64,000 bases of DNA, from contig NZ_CP166871.1 of NCBI RefSeq assembly GCF_041379045.1, positions 1,426,001-1,490,000 of the forward strand, given 5' to 3'. This document shows, in pieces, positions 1 through 12,130 of the stretch. Both the position numbers and the translations under genes were made by a program. Below the pieces are notes generated by a model. That model was not told where the DNA came from and ran no database searches. It saw only the letters and a list, made by a program, of their open reading frames with translations. Within the stretch, counting starts at the first letter, position 1, and each line of letters begins with the position of its first letter. Source of the stretch: Thalassotalea ponticola. Its GTDB lineage: Bacteria > Pseudomonadota > Gammaproteobacteria > Enterobacterales > Alteromonadaceae.

Positions 1-618
1 GGGCAGTATCATCATTGGGCGATTACCGCTGCATACGGTGATAACCTTATTGCCAAAGGTGACGAGCTAGCAAAAGTAGCTGACTTAAGTGCCGAGCAAG
101 CCGCGCAGTTAAAAGAGCTTGGCACTTTAATAAACTACAATGGTTATGGTTCAACCGTGGCTGATTTGCACTTTGCCCCCGATGCCTTATTTACTGCGTT
201 ATTACAGTACACATCACCGTTTGATGTTATTGCCGATCAAAGCTCACCGTTTTACCAGCTAAAAGCTGCTTATGAGCAAGACATGGCCAATGCCAAGGCT
301 ATATCACCAATGCATCAAAGCCCAACATTAACGGTAATTGAATTACCTGATGAAGCCTGGGCAAGACGCATTAGTGGTGTGTTTGGTAACTTGTTGGCAA
401 ATAATGCACCAAATTCGGCACATGCAGTATTTACCATGAATAAAGACAAAACCTACACCGTATCACTGCGCGCACCGTTAAATAACAAGCAAGGCGCTGG
501 AGATATCTGCAGCCAGTTTGCCACCGGTGGTGGCCGTGCAGCCGCTGCGGGTGTTAATGCGTTAGATAAAAACGATATTGGCCATTTTATTGAGGCGGTT
601 GAATCGTATTACGGTTAG
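1..618 (+). CDS. DHH family phosphoesterase, C-terminal part (5' truncated)
   Basis: The reading frame is open from base 1, so the gene begins before the window and only about 205 C-terminal residues are seen. Near the end is a GGGRAAAAGVN stretch preceded by a conserved Gly-Asp, which is typical of the DHHA1 nucleic-acid/substrate-binding domain of DHH phosphoesterases. The DHH catalytic half is outside the window. The family cleaves phosphodiester bonds in short oligonucleotides or cyclic dinucleotides, but the substrate cannot be told from this part. The first internal ATG is around 286, too late to be a real start. A strong terminator follows 25 bp after the stop. Confidence 0.75.
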   Translation, partial: GQYHHWAITAAYGDNLIAKGDELAKVADLSAEQAAQLKELGTLINYNGYGSTVADLHFAPDALFTALLQYTSPFDVIADQSSPFYQLKAAYEQDMANAKAISPMHQSPTLTVIELPDEAWARRISGVFGNLLANNAPNSAHAVFTMNKDKTYTVSLRAPLNNKQGAGDICSQFATGGGRAAAAGVNALDKNDIGHFIEAVESYYG

Positions 619-642
619 ATTGTCATAGTTATGATGTATTAG

Positions 643-670
643 AAAGAAGCCGGCATCTGCCGGCTTCTTT
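643..670 (+). terminator. Rho-independent terminator after the DHH gene
   Basis: The stem GAAGCCGGC/GCCGGCTTC has an ATCT loop, is extended by AAA/TTT and ends in a short T run. It lies 25 bp after the stop codon. Confidence 0.85.
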
Positions 671-892
671 GCGTTTAAGGGGGGATGTGGGAATCACAAT
701 CGCTCTTTACTTTTTATCTTGTATTTGAGCCTCGTTTTTAACCTAACCGTGTACAAAATCTACAGGTAAATCGATTTATTGGGCTAAGCCTATCAAGTAA
801 TAGGATAATAAATTATTACCTCTTTTGTTTATCGTTGTTAGCTTGTAGAATCGTCCGCTTTTTATAATTAACAATAAAAGGCCACACCGGCA

Positions 893-3145
893 ATGTCCGT
901 ATTTTCGCTTTGTGCGACCAAATTTTCGCAATCGCTTTTGACTCAACGAATACCAACTCAACAGTTCTCTACTAAAAAGCTAGGGGCTCAATGCCAAGCG
1001 CGTGCAGTAAAAGCGGCGTTAGTGTGTCTGCTAAGTGTTGCTGCTATCGGTCAGGTGGTTAAAGCACAAACTGCCAATGATATGGAAGTAAACAGTGAGG
1101 CGCCATCAACACCTTTGACAGGCATCAGCACAAATTTATCTGCCCAAGCCTACACCGGGCTCTTTAATACCCCTAATGCGCAAACACTGGATTGGGGCTC
1201 GCTAGGGTTTAATTATTCCGATAGCTATTTTGATAAAAGTACAAGCTTTATCGAGCAACCGGGCTTTGTTCGCGCCCATGACATGAAGTTTAGCGCCGGT
1301 ATTTTACCTGGCGTTGAGGTTACTGGCCGTTTAGGTACTCGAAGTATCGACTGCAACATGTATCGGGGTTCCAATTGTGGCTTTCGCGATTTATCGGCTG
1401 CACTAAAATGGCAGTTGCCGTTTTTACCTAAAGCATTCGACGATTTCGCTGATGTAGCCATTGGTATTCAGGATGTGGGCGGTGCGTCTAAGTTCTCAGA
1501 AACCTATTACATCAGCGCCGATAAAAGCGTGGCGTTAAATCGCTTTGGTACTATGCGTTTTAGTGCGGGTGTGGGGATGTCTGATAATGCCCTTGGCTGG
1601 ATGAACGGACTCTTTGCCGGTGTCGAGTATCAAGTGGTTGATAACCTGCAACTGGTCGCCGAATACGACGCGCATGCGCTAAACGTTGGTGTAAAAGCGT
1701 ATGCGCCACAGTCGTGGTTACCAGCGGGTTGGCAAGTCAGTGGCAGCGTGCAATTGCATTCGTCAGCGCCTGATCACAATGAACACGATCAATGGTTCAG
1801 TTTAGGGGTGCGAATTCCGCTAACGTCTAACCAGCGCTCTGATGCCAGCAGGTATTCGCGTACAGCAGCTCAATCATCAATCGCCGATGCTGAGCAAGGC
1901 GAGGTGGCGAAAAAACCAGCCGAAGAGCGCAACCGTGTTCCTTTGGCAAACTCAAACGGTAAACGCGACCAAGCGTGTACGAAATGCAATAACGTTCAAG
2001 GCGCCGGGGCAGAGCAGTTATATCACGGCGAATTAGCGCAGCTAAGTGATGCGTTACAGCGGTTTGGTTTTGACAGTATCTCGTTAGGATTACACAGTCA
2101 AGGCGGCCATTCTTCGCTGCTCATTTCGGTTGAAAATAATGTGCTTAACCACGATGAATCGCAAGCCCTTGCGGTGATACAGTCGCTGGCGGCAAAGACA
2201 ACATCACTTGATTTTTCCATACGCTTGTTAAATCACGGTTTACCGGTATTTACAGAGCAACCTCAGCTTTGGCAACAGCCAAGCCAAATTCATTGGCAAG
2301 TAGTTGAACAACAACCTGCGCGCTGGACGCCACGGCTGATTTTCTCACCCGCGTTGAGCTCATTGGTTGGTACAGAAGCTGGCGCATGGGATTACCAATG
2401 GGCATTGAGCTCTAATTTGATCATCGATATGTGGCTAGGTGCAGTGGCAGATGTACGGCACTTGTCTAATGCCATTGCCGAAAGCGATGACTTTGAATAC
2501 AGTAACGCCGTTCAACGCCGATTTGGCCTGCCTTCAGGGATTGATAGGGCGTTGTTTCACCAAGCACTAATACCCACAGCCAATTTTGCGGCTCAGTTAA
2601 GTGTTGGCCAGTTTGAAAAAAACATGCATGGTTTGCTCGTAGAAGGGCGCTGGCAATCGATTAATAAAAAGCATCGCGTGAGCGTGTTTGCCGGTGATTT
2701 TGACAGCGAGCTTGCAGTTAATTTTAATCAAAAGGCATCGCATCAACCGGCGTTATTCAAATATCGCTATCGCATTCAATCGCTACACACCGACATAGAG
2801 CTGACTGCCGGTGAATACGTTATGGGCGATCAGGGTTACTCACTAAAAACACACCATTGGTTTAACAATGTGCAAGTAGGGCTAAAATATCAACGCAGTC
2901 AATTTAGCGACCTCAACGTGGAAGAGGACTTTATAGGTATTGGTATCACCTTACCGCTAAGTTTTACAAAATCAATGCACCCCAAATACGGTTTTCAACT
3001 ACGCGGTATTGAACGCTGGCATTATTTTGTGCAAACCTCAGTGAACCGGCCTGGCGAGCAAAATCTAGTGCGCACCCAATTTGGTCAAGAGCCGGTGTAT
3101 TATCACAACTTAAACAACGCCTATTTTAATGGTGACCGACTATAA
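893..3145 (+). CDS. YjbH/GfcD-type outer-membrane protein
   Basis: This is a 750-residue exported protein. A hydrophobic signal segment (about residues 40-58, ending VVKAQ) sits behind an unusually long N-terminus. No in-frame ATG lies between 893 and the mature region, so 893 is kept as the start. The segment TGLFNTPNAQTLDWGSL and the C-terminal YHNLNNAYFNGDRL are typical of the YjbH/WbfB (DUF940) family. These are predicted beta-rich outer-membrane proteins linked to exopolysaccharide or capsule production. In Enterobacteria yjbH/gfcD sits with gfcB/gfcC-like genes, but none is beside it here, so it is a solo copy. A direct role in polysaccharide export is inference. Confidence 0.8.
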   Translation: MSVFSLCATKFSQSLLTQRIPTQQFSTKKLGAQCQARAVKAALVCLLSVAAIGQVVKAQTANDMEVNSEAPSTPLTGISTNLSAQAYTGLFNTPNAQTLDWGSLGFNYSDSYFDKSTSFIEQPGFVRAHDMKFSAGILPGVEVTGRLGTRSIDCNMYRGSNCGFRDLSAALKWQLPFLPKAFDDFADVAIGIQDVGGASKFSETYYISADKSVALNRFGTMRFSAGVGMSDNALGWMNGLFAGVEYQVVDNLQLVAEYDAHALNVGVKAYAPQSWLPAGWQVSGSVQLHSSAPDHNEHDQWFSLGVRIPLTSNQRSDASRYSRTAAQSSIADAEQGEVAKKPAEERNRVPLANSNGKRDQACTKCNNVQGAGAEQLYHGELAQLSDALQRFGFDSISLGLHSQGGHSSLLISVENNVLNHDESQALAVIQSLAAKTTSLDFSIRLLNHGLPVFTEQPQLWQQPSQIHWQVVEQQPARWTPRLIFSPALSSLVGTEAGAWDYQWALSSNLIIDMWLGAVADVRHLSNAIAESDDFEYSNAVQRRFGLPSGIDRALFHQALIPTANFAAQLSVGQFEKNMHGLLVEGRWQSINKKHRVSVFAGDFDSELAVNFNQKASHQPALFKYRYRIQSLHTDIELTAGEYVMGDQGYSLKTHHWFNNVQVGLKYQRSQFSDLNVEEDFIGIGITLPLSFTKSMHPKYGFQLRGIERWHYFVQTSVNRPGEQNLVRTQFGQEPVYYHNLNNAYFNGDRL

Positions 3146-3710
3146 AAATAGGCGTAGAAAAACAGGCAAGTAATCACCCTTGGTTTACCCTGTTTTAAAA
3201 CGATGACCGCGTTATGCTAACGCGGTTATGTCGGCGGTTATATTGGCGGTTATATTGGCGGTTATGTCGTCGGTTATATTGGCGCTAATTCGTACAACGC
3301 CTCCATAACCAATAATAAGAATGGTTATAACTTGACCAGCCCATAAATTCTCTGTAAATAAGCCGCATACCATTCTCGGTAACCACTTTGTTACAAACTG
3401 TCAGCAACCTATTAACCGTGCGTATACAGCTTTTTTCTGTTGCCTAATAAATGTACGTTAGCCATTGTAAAATATGACTTTTTGGTCTTTACGATAGGCG
3501 TTTTTCTTGGCTTTTTCGGGGCTGATTGGTATGCTATCTAGGCTCAAATGATTTGAGTTTTTTATATGACACGCACTGGCGAAACGTTATGCAGCTTTGT
3601 TGATAAACGTTGGCATCACTACCACCGTCAGTCGGTCAATAAATACAACCCATCTAACCCCACCTCGTTGGATGATATGGACGTCACAAAATAATAACTT
3701 AGTAAGAATT
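3146..3710. other. Noncoding gap with a 12-bp minisatellite
   Basis: This 565-bp gap lies between the YjbH gene and the lipoprotein gene. It contains the minisatellite at 3223-3282 and an AT-rich stretch before 3711. I found no convincing terminator, RNA gene or further ORF. An open frame reaches back to 3597, but it lacks a signal peptide at that start and is not taken as coding. Confidence 0.6.
3223..3282. repeat. 12-bp tandem repeat, 5 units
   Basis: Five direct copies of CGGTTAT(G/A)T(C/T)G(G/T) lie head to tail, with variants at three positions. They are noncoding. Confidence 0.85.
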
Positions 3711-6700
3711 ATGAAAATTAACAGTCCCCAATTGTTTTTGCCATTGTCTTTAATGGCAAGTATTTTAGTTGTTTCTGGTTGCAGTCGATCAGATGATAAC
3801 GACACACCAATGCGACAACCCGAACCACCTAAAGTGGTACCGCCGCCGGCCTTTGAAATTCCCGCATCATCGTTAACCGTTAATATTGTTGACGCACTAA
3901 CGGATAATGCGATTAGCCAAGGTCAATTAACCGTTATTGAAGACAGCTTAGGCCTTATCAACGATGACCAAGCGACCTTTGCCATTGACCAAGGCCAAGC
4001 GGTTGTCGACTTTAATATTGATGCGTTTGCAGACCAAGACGGTAACGGCTATCCCGATCGCCTCGGCACCATTACCTTTGTGGTAGAAGCCGATGGTTAT
4101 TTGGCCACTAATATTTCGGCGACAGTTGACCAGTTCGGCGATATAACTCGCGATGCATCATTGATCTCGTTGCAATCAGGCTCAGCGCCAGCCGGTATCT
4201 CGGTTGCCCAAACCAAGGTTGATTTAAGCCAGGCAGCTTCACAAGACGCCAACGGCAACCAAGTGTTTACCATGTCAACTGACGACGGTAGTGCCGAAAT
4301 TGCCATTCCTAATCAAATTAAGTTAGTAACAGAAGACGGCGAAGTACTTGATAACAGTGATTTAACCGTGCAACTTGCTGCGTTTGATCCAAGTTCTGAA
4401 GAAGCATCGTCGTTATACCCTGGCAATACCAATAGCAGCATACAAAATGCTGATGCACTATTGTCGTTGTGGCAGGACGCAGGCGATGACCGCACCTTAG
4501 CAGATGCAACCGAAGTGCGCATTGAAAGTGCAGGCATGGTTGCGGTGAATCTTTCAAGCCAAGGCAAAAAGGCCTCGCGTATTGAATCTGTTGATCCGGT
4601 AACCGTAGCCATTCCGGTTGCAGCTGATGCACGTCACCCACAAACTCAGCTTCCGTATCAAGCAGGCGATAGCCTGTCGGTATTTAGTTTGTCGGAAGGT
4701 GATGTTAGTTGGCATTATGAGGGCCAAGCACAGCTTGAGCTCGGTGCCGACAATCAACTGGTTGTAAACCAAGAGCTAACTCACTTTTCTTACTTTAACC
4801 TTGGCTTTGCCCACGTTGAAGATTTTTGTACCGGTACCATTTACCTACAAAATGTTGACGGCGAAAAATTCCAACTAAAAGGTGACATCAACCTAGCTAA
4901 CGACCGTTTTAGTGGTAAAACACAGCAATACAACGGCGAGATTGACGGCGTATTAGAGTACGTTGAGTTGCCAGATGCACCTACCGAATTTCGCTTTGTG
5001 GGTACCAGTGAGGGTTCAGCCAAAATTGTGGTTGATAAAACCACGGTACAGCTAACCGAATCTGGCTCAATTGATGCAGAAGCCGGCGTGATCACCGGTA
5101 TCGACTTATGTGCATCAGCGGGTAAGGTGATCGCTTTGCATCCAACCGAAGAGCCAACGCCATTGGTTAAGGTAGCTCAAGCAGATTACCGAGTAGTAGA
5201 AGGCGATGATCAAAATACCTTTGCCCGTGTGGTCATTGAGTTAATTGACGCACCTGAGCACGAAGTGAGTTTGTCGTACTCTGTACAAGAGCGCGAAGTG
5301 ACAACCTATAGTGCGAAAGCTGGTATCGATTTTGTTGCCGTAGATTCTCAGCGCATTATCTTTGCCCCAGGCGAAACACAAAAAGAGCTACTGGTTGAAA
5401 TCATTGCTGATCGCACAGTGGAGCAACGCGAAAAGCGCTTGCATGTGAGCCTGTTTGATATTGATGGCGCTGAATTTAGCAATGGCAAACCGAGCATTGT
5501 TAAAAACATCGAAATCCGTGATAACGATTATGTCACCATCACTAACATCGAAACGCTTGAAGCCAGTGAGCAAACACAGCAAGCACGTGTTCGCGTAACA
5601 TTTGATCAGCCGATCCCTGAGGTGGTGAACAATAGCTCAATGTCTGTGGCACTCGCAGAGATGAACACCGAACAAGTGAGTGCAACATGGTTACTTGACT
5701 ACCAAGGCGAGCAAAATCCCAAAAGTATCTTGCAATGGGTAACGTTAAATAGTGGCGAAACATCGGTCGATTTTGCCTTTGACGTAATCGATGATATCGA
5801 TGTGGAAGGCGATGAGTCACTGATGTTGCAATTTTTAGATTCATATTGGGTTAAAACCACTGAGCAGACGGCTTACCATCAGGTGACCATTGTTGACAAC
5901 GATGCACAGCTTGCTCCTGCTAGCGCATTTTCGCTCGAGTTGCTTGGTAGCAGTAAACGCAGTTACCGCGTTGAAGGTAAGACGTTTGAGTTAGAAGACA
6001 CGCAAATTTACGAAGGTTACGACAACCGCGTTCGCATCACCCTTGATAGCGCAACAGAGAGCGAGCTTGATATCGACTACGTGATTAGCACGCCAACGGG
6101 TGAACAAAGCCATACCTTGCACTTTTTGCCGGGCGAAGCGAGTAAACTGATCACCTTGTCGGTTGCTAATGATTCGATTGTTAACGATGATTACACCCTA
6201 ACCTTAACCGTGAGCTCTGATGCGTTAGCGATGACTAAGTCGCAACCTTTTACCGTGTTAGACAACGATTATTACTTTGTGCACCTCAGCATTGAGCAAG
6301 ACTCGTCGTTGAAAACCAAAGGCTTTAAACCGGTTGAAGGGGTAGAAGACGATGCCATGTTTGCCATTGAACAGCATTTTTACGCTTCATCTGACGACGT
6401 GACCATGACCACGCTTGTTAGTGTTGATGACACTGAAACCACGGCAACACGTGATGAGGATTACACCATTGCCGACGGTAGTTACCAATTTGCTAATGGC
6501 TCAGCTCAACAAAATATCGATGTTGAAATTTTAGATGACGACGCACCAGAGTCGAGCGAAGTTGTTGTGGTGAATATCGATTTAACCGCATTGGACGTGC
6601 CAGCTAAGTCAATCGTTTCTTTCGATAATGACTGGCGCTGGGTACACGATTCAAACCAAGCGAATCAGTTTGACCGCGCGACGCGATTGATCAGCATTGC

Positions 6701-7163
6701 TGATAACGATTTACTCAATGCGTTTGTAACATCAGTCGGTACGGTAGAGTTAGAAACCAACACCGACAGCTTTGACCGTTTTGAAGTAGAAGTGCCAATT
6801 AACGTACTTGCGCGTGAAAAGTATGATGGTGAGTTGACCTTTGCTATCAGTGCCATCGATGGCAGTGCTAAATCGGGCGTTCATTATGAAATAGTTGACC
6901 AATTAGTGACTCTGCCTGCTGGCGAAAGCAGTGCAACCATTACGGTTGCTATCAAGTCAGTTAATTTAGCGCAAGCCGGTGTGGTTGAACAAGCCACTAA
7001 TACACTGGATTTCCAGGTAGAGCTTACTCTATCTGATAGTTCAAAGGCCGCTCTAGAAGAAGTCGATATGCCATGGGTTATTTCAGTTAATAAAGCCGAT
7101 GTGTCGATTATGTACACAAGTTTAGATCCCGAACTGACCGGTGCGTCAGGTAACGGCGGCTAA
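3711..7163 (+). CDS. Large Calx-beta domain lipoprotein
   Basis: The start at 3711 is chosen because it places a classical lipoprotein signal at residues 1-24 (hydrophobic core, lipobox VSGC, Cys24). The longer frame from 3597 would bury it. The mature protein (about 1,127 residues) is very acidic. The N-terminal half has carboxypeptidase-regulatory-like beta-sandwich features and a calcium-loop-like DQDGNGYPDRLG near residue 107. From about residue 487 onward there are four or five Calx-beta-like repeats, recognisable by EGDD...FA, AGIDFVAVDSQRIIFAPGETQKE and the terminal D-N-D motifs. Calx-beta modules bind calcium and are common in bacterial surface proteins. A membrane-anchored, calcium-stabilised adhesive or scaffold role is inference. 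Confidence 0.8.
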   Translation: MKINSPQLFLPLSLMASILVVSGCSRSDDNDTPMRQPEPPKVVPPPAFEIPASSLTVNIVDALTDNAISQGQLTVIEDSLGLINDDQATFAIDQGQAVVDFNIDAFADQDGNGYPDRLGTITFVVEADGYLATNISATVDQFGDITRDASLISLQSGSAPAGISVAQTKVDLSQAASQDANGNQVFTMSTDDGSAEIAIPNQIKLVTEDGEVLDNSDLTVQLAAFDPSSEEASSLYPGNTNSSIQNADALLSLWQDAGDDRTLADATEVRIESAGMVAVNLSSQGKKASRIESVDPVTVAIPVAADARHPQTQLPYQAGDSLSVFSLSEGDVSWHYEGQAQLELGADNQLVVNQELTHFSYFNLGFAHVEDFCTGTIYLQNVDGEKFQLKGDINLANDRFSGKTQQYNGEIDGVLEYVELPDAPTEFRFVGTSEGSAKIVVDKTTVQLTESGSIDAEAGVITGIDLCASAGKVIALHPTEEPTPLVKVAQADYRVVEGDDQNTFARVVIELIDAPEHEVSLSYSVQEREVTTYSAKAGIDFVAVDSQRIIFAPGETQKELLVEIIADRTVEQREKRLHVSLFDIDGAEFSNGKPSIVKNIEIRDNDYVTITNIETLEASEQTQQARVRVTFDQPIPEVVNNSSMSVALAEMNTEQVSATWLLDYQGEQNPKSILQWVTLNSGETSVDFAFDVIDDIDVEGDESLMLQFLDSYWVKTTEQTAYHQVTIVDNDAQLAPASAFSLELLGSSKRSYRVEGKTFELEDTQIYEGYDNRVRITLDSATESELDIDYVISTPTGEQSHTLHFLPGEASKLITLSVANDSIVNDDYTLTLTVSSDALAMTKSQPFTVLDNDYYFVHLSIEQDSSLKTKGFKPVEGVEDDAMFAIEQHFYASSDDVTMTTLVSVDDTETTATRDEDYTIADGSYQFANGSAQQNIDVEILDDDAPESSEVVVVNIDLTALDVPAKSIVSFDNDWRWVHDSNQANQFDRATRLISIADNDLLNAFVTSVGTVELETNTDSFDRFEVEVPINVLAREKYDGELTFAISAIDGSAKSGVHYEIVDQLVTLPAGESSATITVAIKSVNLAQAGVVEQATNTLDFQVELTLSDSSKAALEEVDMPWVISVNKADVSIMYTSLDPELTGASGNGG

Positions 7164-7170
7164 TACGATA

Positions 7171-7199
7171 AAACGGGACGGAAACGTCCCGTTTTTTTT
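7171..7199 (+). terminator. Terminator after the Calx-beta lipoprotein gene
   Basis: The stem AACGGGACG/CGTCCCGTT has a GAAA tetraloop and is followed by eight T. It lies 8 bp after the stop. Confidence 0.95.
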
Positions 7200-7205
7200 G
7201 CCCAG

Positions 7206-7315
7206 CAAAAGAGCTATAAGGCTACAAGCTTCAAGCTATAAGGCGATAAGGTTATAAGGCTTTAAGCTACAAGGGTACAAGTGATAGGCTTTAAGGCTGC
7301 AGGGCTATAAGGCTA
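7206..7315. repeat. Degenerate GCTATAAG-type repeat, left block
   Basis: About ten imperfect 8-10 bp units of the form GCTATAAG/GCTACAAG/GCTTTAAG lie between the lipoprotein terminator and katG. They are the approximate reverse complement of the units in the block at 7340-7462, so the two blocks could pair as a long imperfect hairpin. Confidence 0.75.
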
Positions 7316-7319
7316 TTAA

Positions 7320-9695
<2,376 letters not shown>

Positions 9696-9876
9696 TCTAC
9701 TGTCACGGTTATGGCCTTTTTACTGGCATAGGTCAGCATCAAGGCCATTGTCTGTTTGGGCACATTTTTACCCGTTAAAAATTTTATCTTTTGCCAAAAC
9801 TTGTTATGATACGCACTGTCGATTTATCTGCGCGTATCTCGGCTGATGTTTTATTTTATCTGGCATTTTTTGTTAT

Positions 9877-9892
9877 GTGTTATGCATAACAC
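9877..9892. promoter_or_regulatory. 16-bp perfect palindrome (candidate operator)
   Basis: GTGTTATGCATAACAC is a perfect palindrome about 70 bp before the nucleotide-sugar dehydratase gene. Size and position suit a repressor or activator site. The cognate regulator is unknown. Confidence 0.45.
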
Positions 9893-9961
9893 GGGATAAA
9901 ACCAAAACGTCAGTTCACCTGTTCGGTTACGGTATGCGCCATAATAATTATAACGGTTAGG

Positions 9962-11899
9962 ATGTACCGGTTTATGGAACAAATCTTTGAGCTTTCTCGC
10001 CCATACAAGCGCTTGATCAGTGTTTTTGTAGACTCTCTGTTTATTATGGTTGCCTTCTGGTTTGCGATGTTTTTGCGCCTAGATAGTGAGGTACAATTTT
10101 TTAATCCAAACTACTGGTTACTGATCCTCGGCGTGGTCGCCATCAGTATTGTTGCTAACATTATGCTGGGCTTATATCGCGCGGTAATCCGCTACTTCAG
10201 TAATTTGGCCGTAGTGGTTGTGCTTATTAGCACCTTTATCTCGGCGGCAACGGTGGCCATTTGCAGCTTGCTAATCGCCGTCGATGTGCCACGCTCGGTA
10301 CCGGTGATTTATGCAGCCTTTTTATTGTTGTTGGTCGGTGGTTCACGCTATACAGTGCGTTCTATGGCCAATCGCAGCTTAGCACGCTCAAAAAAACGGG
10401 TCATTGTATACGGTGCCGGTGGCGCTGGTATCCAATTGGTTGAAGCGCTTCGCAATGGGGCGGAATATCGCGCCGTTGCCTTTATTGATGACAACACCAT
10501 GTTACACGGTTTATCGATCAACAGTTTAACCGTATACGGCGCAGATGAGTTACCAAATCTGATGGAAAAACACCAGGCGAGTAAAGTGTTGTTGGCGTTG
10601 CCATCGGCGTCTCGCAGTCAACGAGCGGCCATCTTAAACAAACTAGAAAGCCTGTACATTGAAGTCTTAGCCATCCCCGGTATGGCCGATTTGGTGTCGG
10701 GTAAAGCCAAAATCGATGATTTTGTCGAGGTGTCGATTGAAGACTTACTTGGCCGTGATCCGGTACCACCAAACCAAGATTTAATGGACGCAAATATCAA
10801 AGATAAAGTGGTTATGGTCACCGGTGCGGGTGGTTCAATCGGCTCTGAGTTGTGTCGCCAAATCATTAATCAGCGTCCCAAGGCCTTGGTACTATACGAG
10901 CTAACCGAATTTGCCTTGTATTCAATTCACAAAGAGCTCGAAGAGTATATTGCAACACACCAGTTAGCAATAACCCTGTACCCGATGCTGGGCTCGGTGA
11001 TCAAACAACGCCGACTGGAAAAAGTGATGCAATCGTTTTCGGTGCAAACCGTGTATCACGCGGCGGCTTACAAGCACGTTCCATTAGTTGAGCACAACGT
11101 TATTGAAGGGGTGCGCAATAACATTTTTGGCACCTTGCACTGTGCGCAGGCGGCCATTGCCGCCAACGTAGAAACTTTTGTGTTAATTTCTACCGACAAG
11201 GCAGTGCGCCCAACCAACGTCATGGGCACCACCAAGCGCATGGCTGAATTGTGTTTACAAGCGCTGGCGCAACAAGATGGCCAAAAAACCCGCTTTTGCA
11301 TGGTGCGCTTTGGCAATGTATTAGGTAGCTCAGGCTCGGTGGTTCCGCTGTTTAAAAAGCAAATTGCTGCCGGCGGCCCCATCACGTTAACCCATCGCGA
11401 TATTACCCGCTATTTTATGACCATTCCCGAAGCCGCGCAGCTGGTGATCCAAGCTGGTGCCATGGGCATGGGCGGTGACGTGTTTGTTTTGGACATGGGG
11501 CAACCGGTAAAAATTTACGACTTAGCCTATAAAATGATCCACTTGTCGGGCTTGCATTTAAAACATGCAGGCAAGCCTGATGGCGATATTGAAATTATTG
11601 AAACCGGTTTACGTCCTGGCGAAAAACTCTATGAAGAACTACTGATTGGCGATGATGTCGGTAAAACCGGCAACGAGCGGATCATGACCGCGCAAGAAGT
11701 GTGTTTAAGTTGGGCAGAATTGGCACCCATGTTGGAGTCGTTAGATAAGGCATGTAGAGACTTTGATCAACAAACCATACGTCAACTGTTGTTAGACGCG
11801 CCGACGGCGTTTACCCCAGCAGATGAGATATGCGATTTACTGTACGTTAACCAATCAGCGCATAAAAACCTAACCGAGCCGAAACTGGTGAAGGCATAA
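9962..11899 (+). CDS. WbpM/PglF-type membrane UDP-sugar 4,6-dehydratase
   Basis: This is a 645-residue polysaccharide-biosynthesis protein. Four transmembrane segments lie in the first ~125 residues. They are followed by a CoA-binding-like Rossmann domain (VYGAGGAGIQLVEAL) and the catalytic short-chain dehydrogenase domain with NAD motif VTGAGGSIGSE. The serine-aspartate-lysine form STDKAVRPTNVMGTTKRMAE replaces the usual Ser-Tyr-Lys triad, and there is a late LRPGEKLYEELL motif. The family makes UDP-4-keto-6-deoxy-GlcNAc for O-antigen, capsule or glycoprotein sugars. An alternative start at 9974 begins MEQIFELSRPYK, suits homologues well and has TTAGG upstream. The gene stands alone, without glycosyltransferases beside it. 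A palindrome lies about 70 bp upstream. Confidence 0.9.
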   Translation: MYRFMEQIFELSRPYKRLISVFVDSLFIMVAFWFAMFLRLDSEVQFFNPNYWLLILGVVAISIVANIMLGLYRAVIRYFSNLAVVVVLISTFISAATVAICSLLIAVDVPRSVPVIYAAFLLLLVGGSRYTVRSMANRSLARSKKRVIVYGAGGAGIQLVEALRNGAEYRAVAFIDDNTMLHGLSINSLTVYGADELPNLMEKHQASKVLLALPSASRSQRAAILNKLESLYIEVLAIPGMADLVSGKAKIDDFVEVSIEDLLGRDPVPPNQDLMDANIKDKVVMVTGAGGSIGSELCRQIINQRPKALVLYELTEFALYSIHKELEEYIATHQLAITLYPMLGSVIKQRRLEKVMQSFSVQTVYHAAAYKHVPLVEHNVIEGVRNNIFGTLHCAQAAIAANVETFVLISTDKAVRPTNVMGTTKRMAELCLQALAQQDGQKTRFCMVRFGNVLGSSGSVVPLFKKQIAAGGPITLTHRDITRYFMTIPEAAQLVIQAGAMGMGGDVFVLDMGQPVKIYDLAYKMIHLSGLHLKHAGKPDGDIEIIETGLRPGEKLYEELLIGDDVGKTGNERIMTAQEVCLSWAELAPMLESLDKACRDFDQQTIRQLLLDAPTAFTPADEICDLLYVNQSAHKNLTEPKLVKA

Positions 11900-11971
11900 C
11901 AGCTTGTAACGGGGCATATCAATAAACATCAATAAAAGCGGTGATATGCATCTGCAGTGATATACATCGCC

Positions 11972-12038
11972 CTATAGTAAATCGTCTTAGACTAAATCGG
12001 CTTAGACTAAAGCGTCTAAGACTAATAAGACTAGTAAG
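11972..12038. repeat. Degenerate ~15-bp tandem repeat
   Basis: Three to four imperfect units of the form (A)TCG(T/G)CTTAGACTAAA lie between the dehydratase stop and the shared terminator. Confidence 0.7.
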
Positions 12039-12060
12039 ATTAATTAGATTAAGTAAAGAA

Positions 12061-12083
12061 AAGGCCAGCACAATGCTGGCCTT
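12061..12083. terminator. Bidirectional terminator between convergent genes
   Basis: A perfect 10-bp stem AAGGCCAGCA/TGCTGGCCTT has a CAA loop. T-rich sequence follows on the plus strand and an A-rich run precedes it, so it can serve both the dehydratase gene and the minus-strand barrel gene. Confidence 0.85.
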
Positions 12084-12130
12084 TGTTGTTTGTTTATAAA
12101 CTTAACGGCTAAGAGTCACTCAACGCACTG

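Noticed and set aside
9696..9961. JUMPStart/ops element before the polysaccharide gene
   Set aside because: I looked for GGCGGTAG-type ops sequence and found none. Only the 16-bp palindrome stands out.
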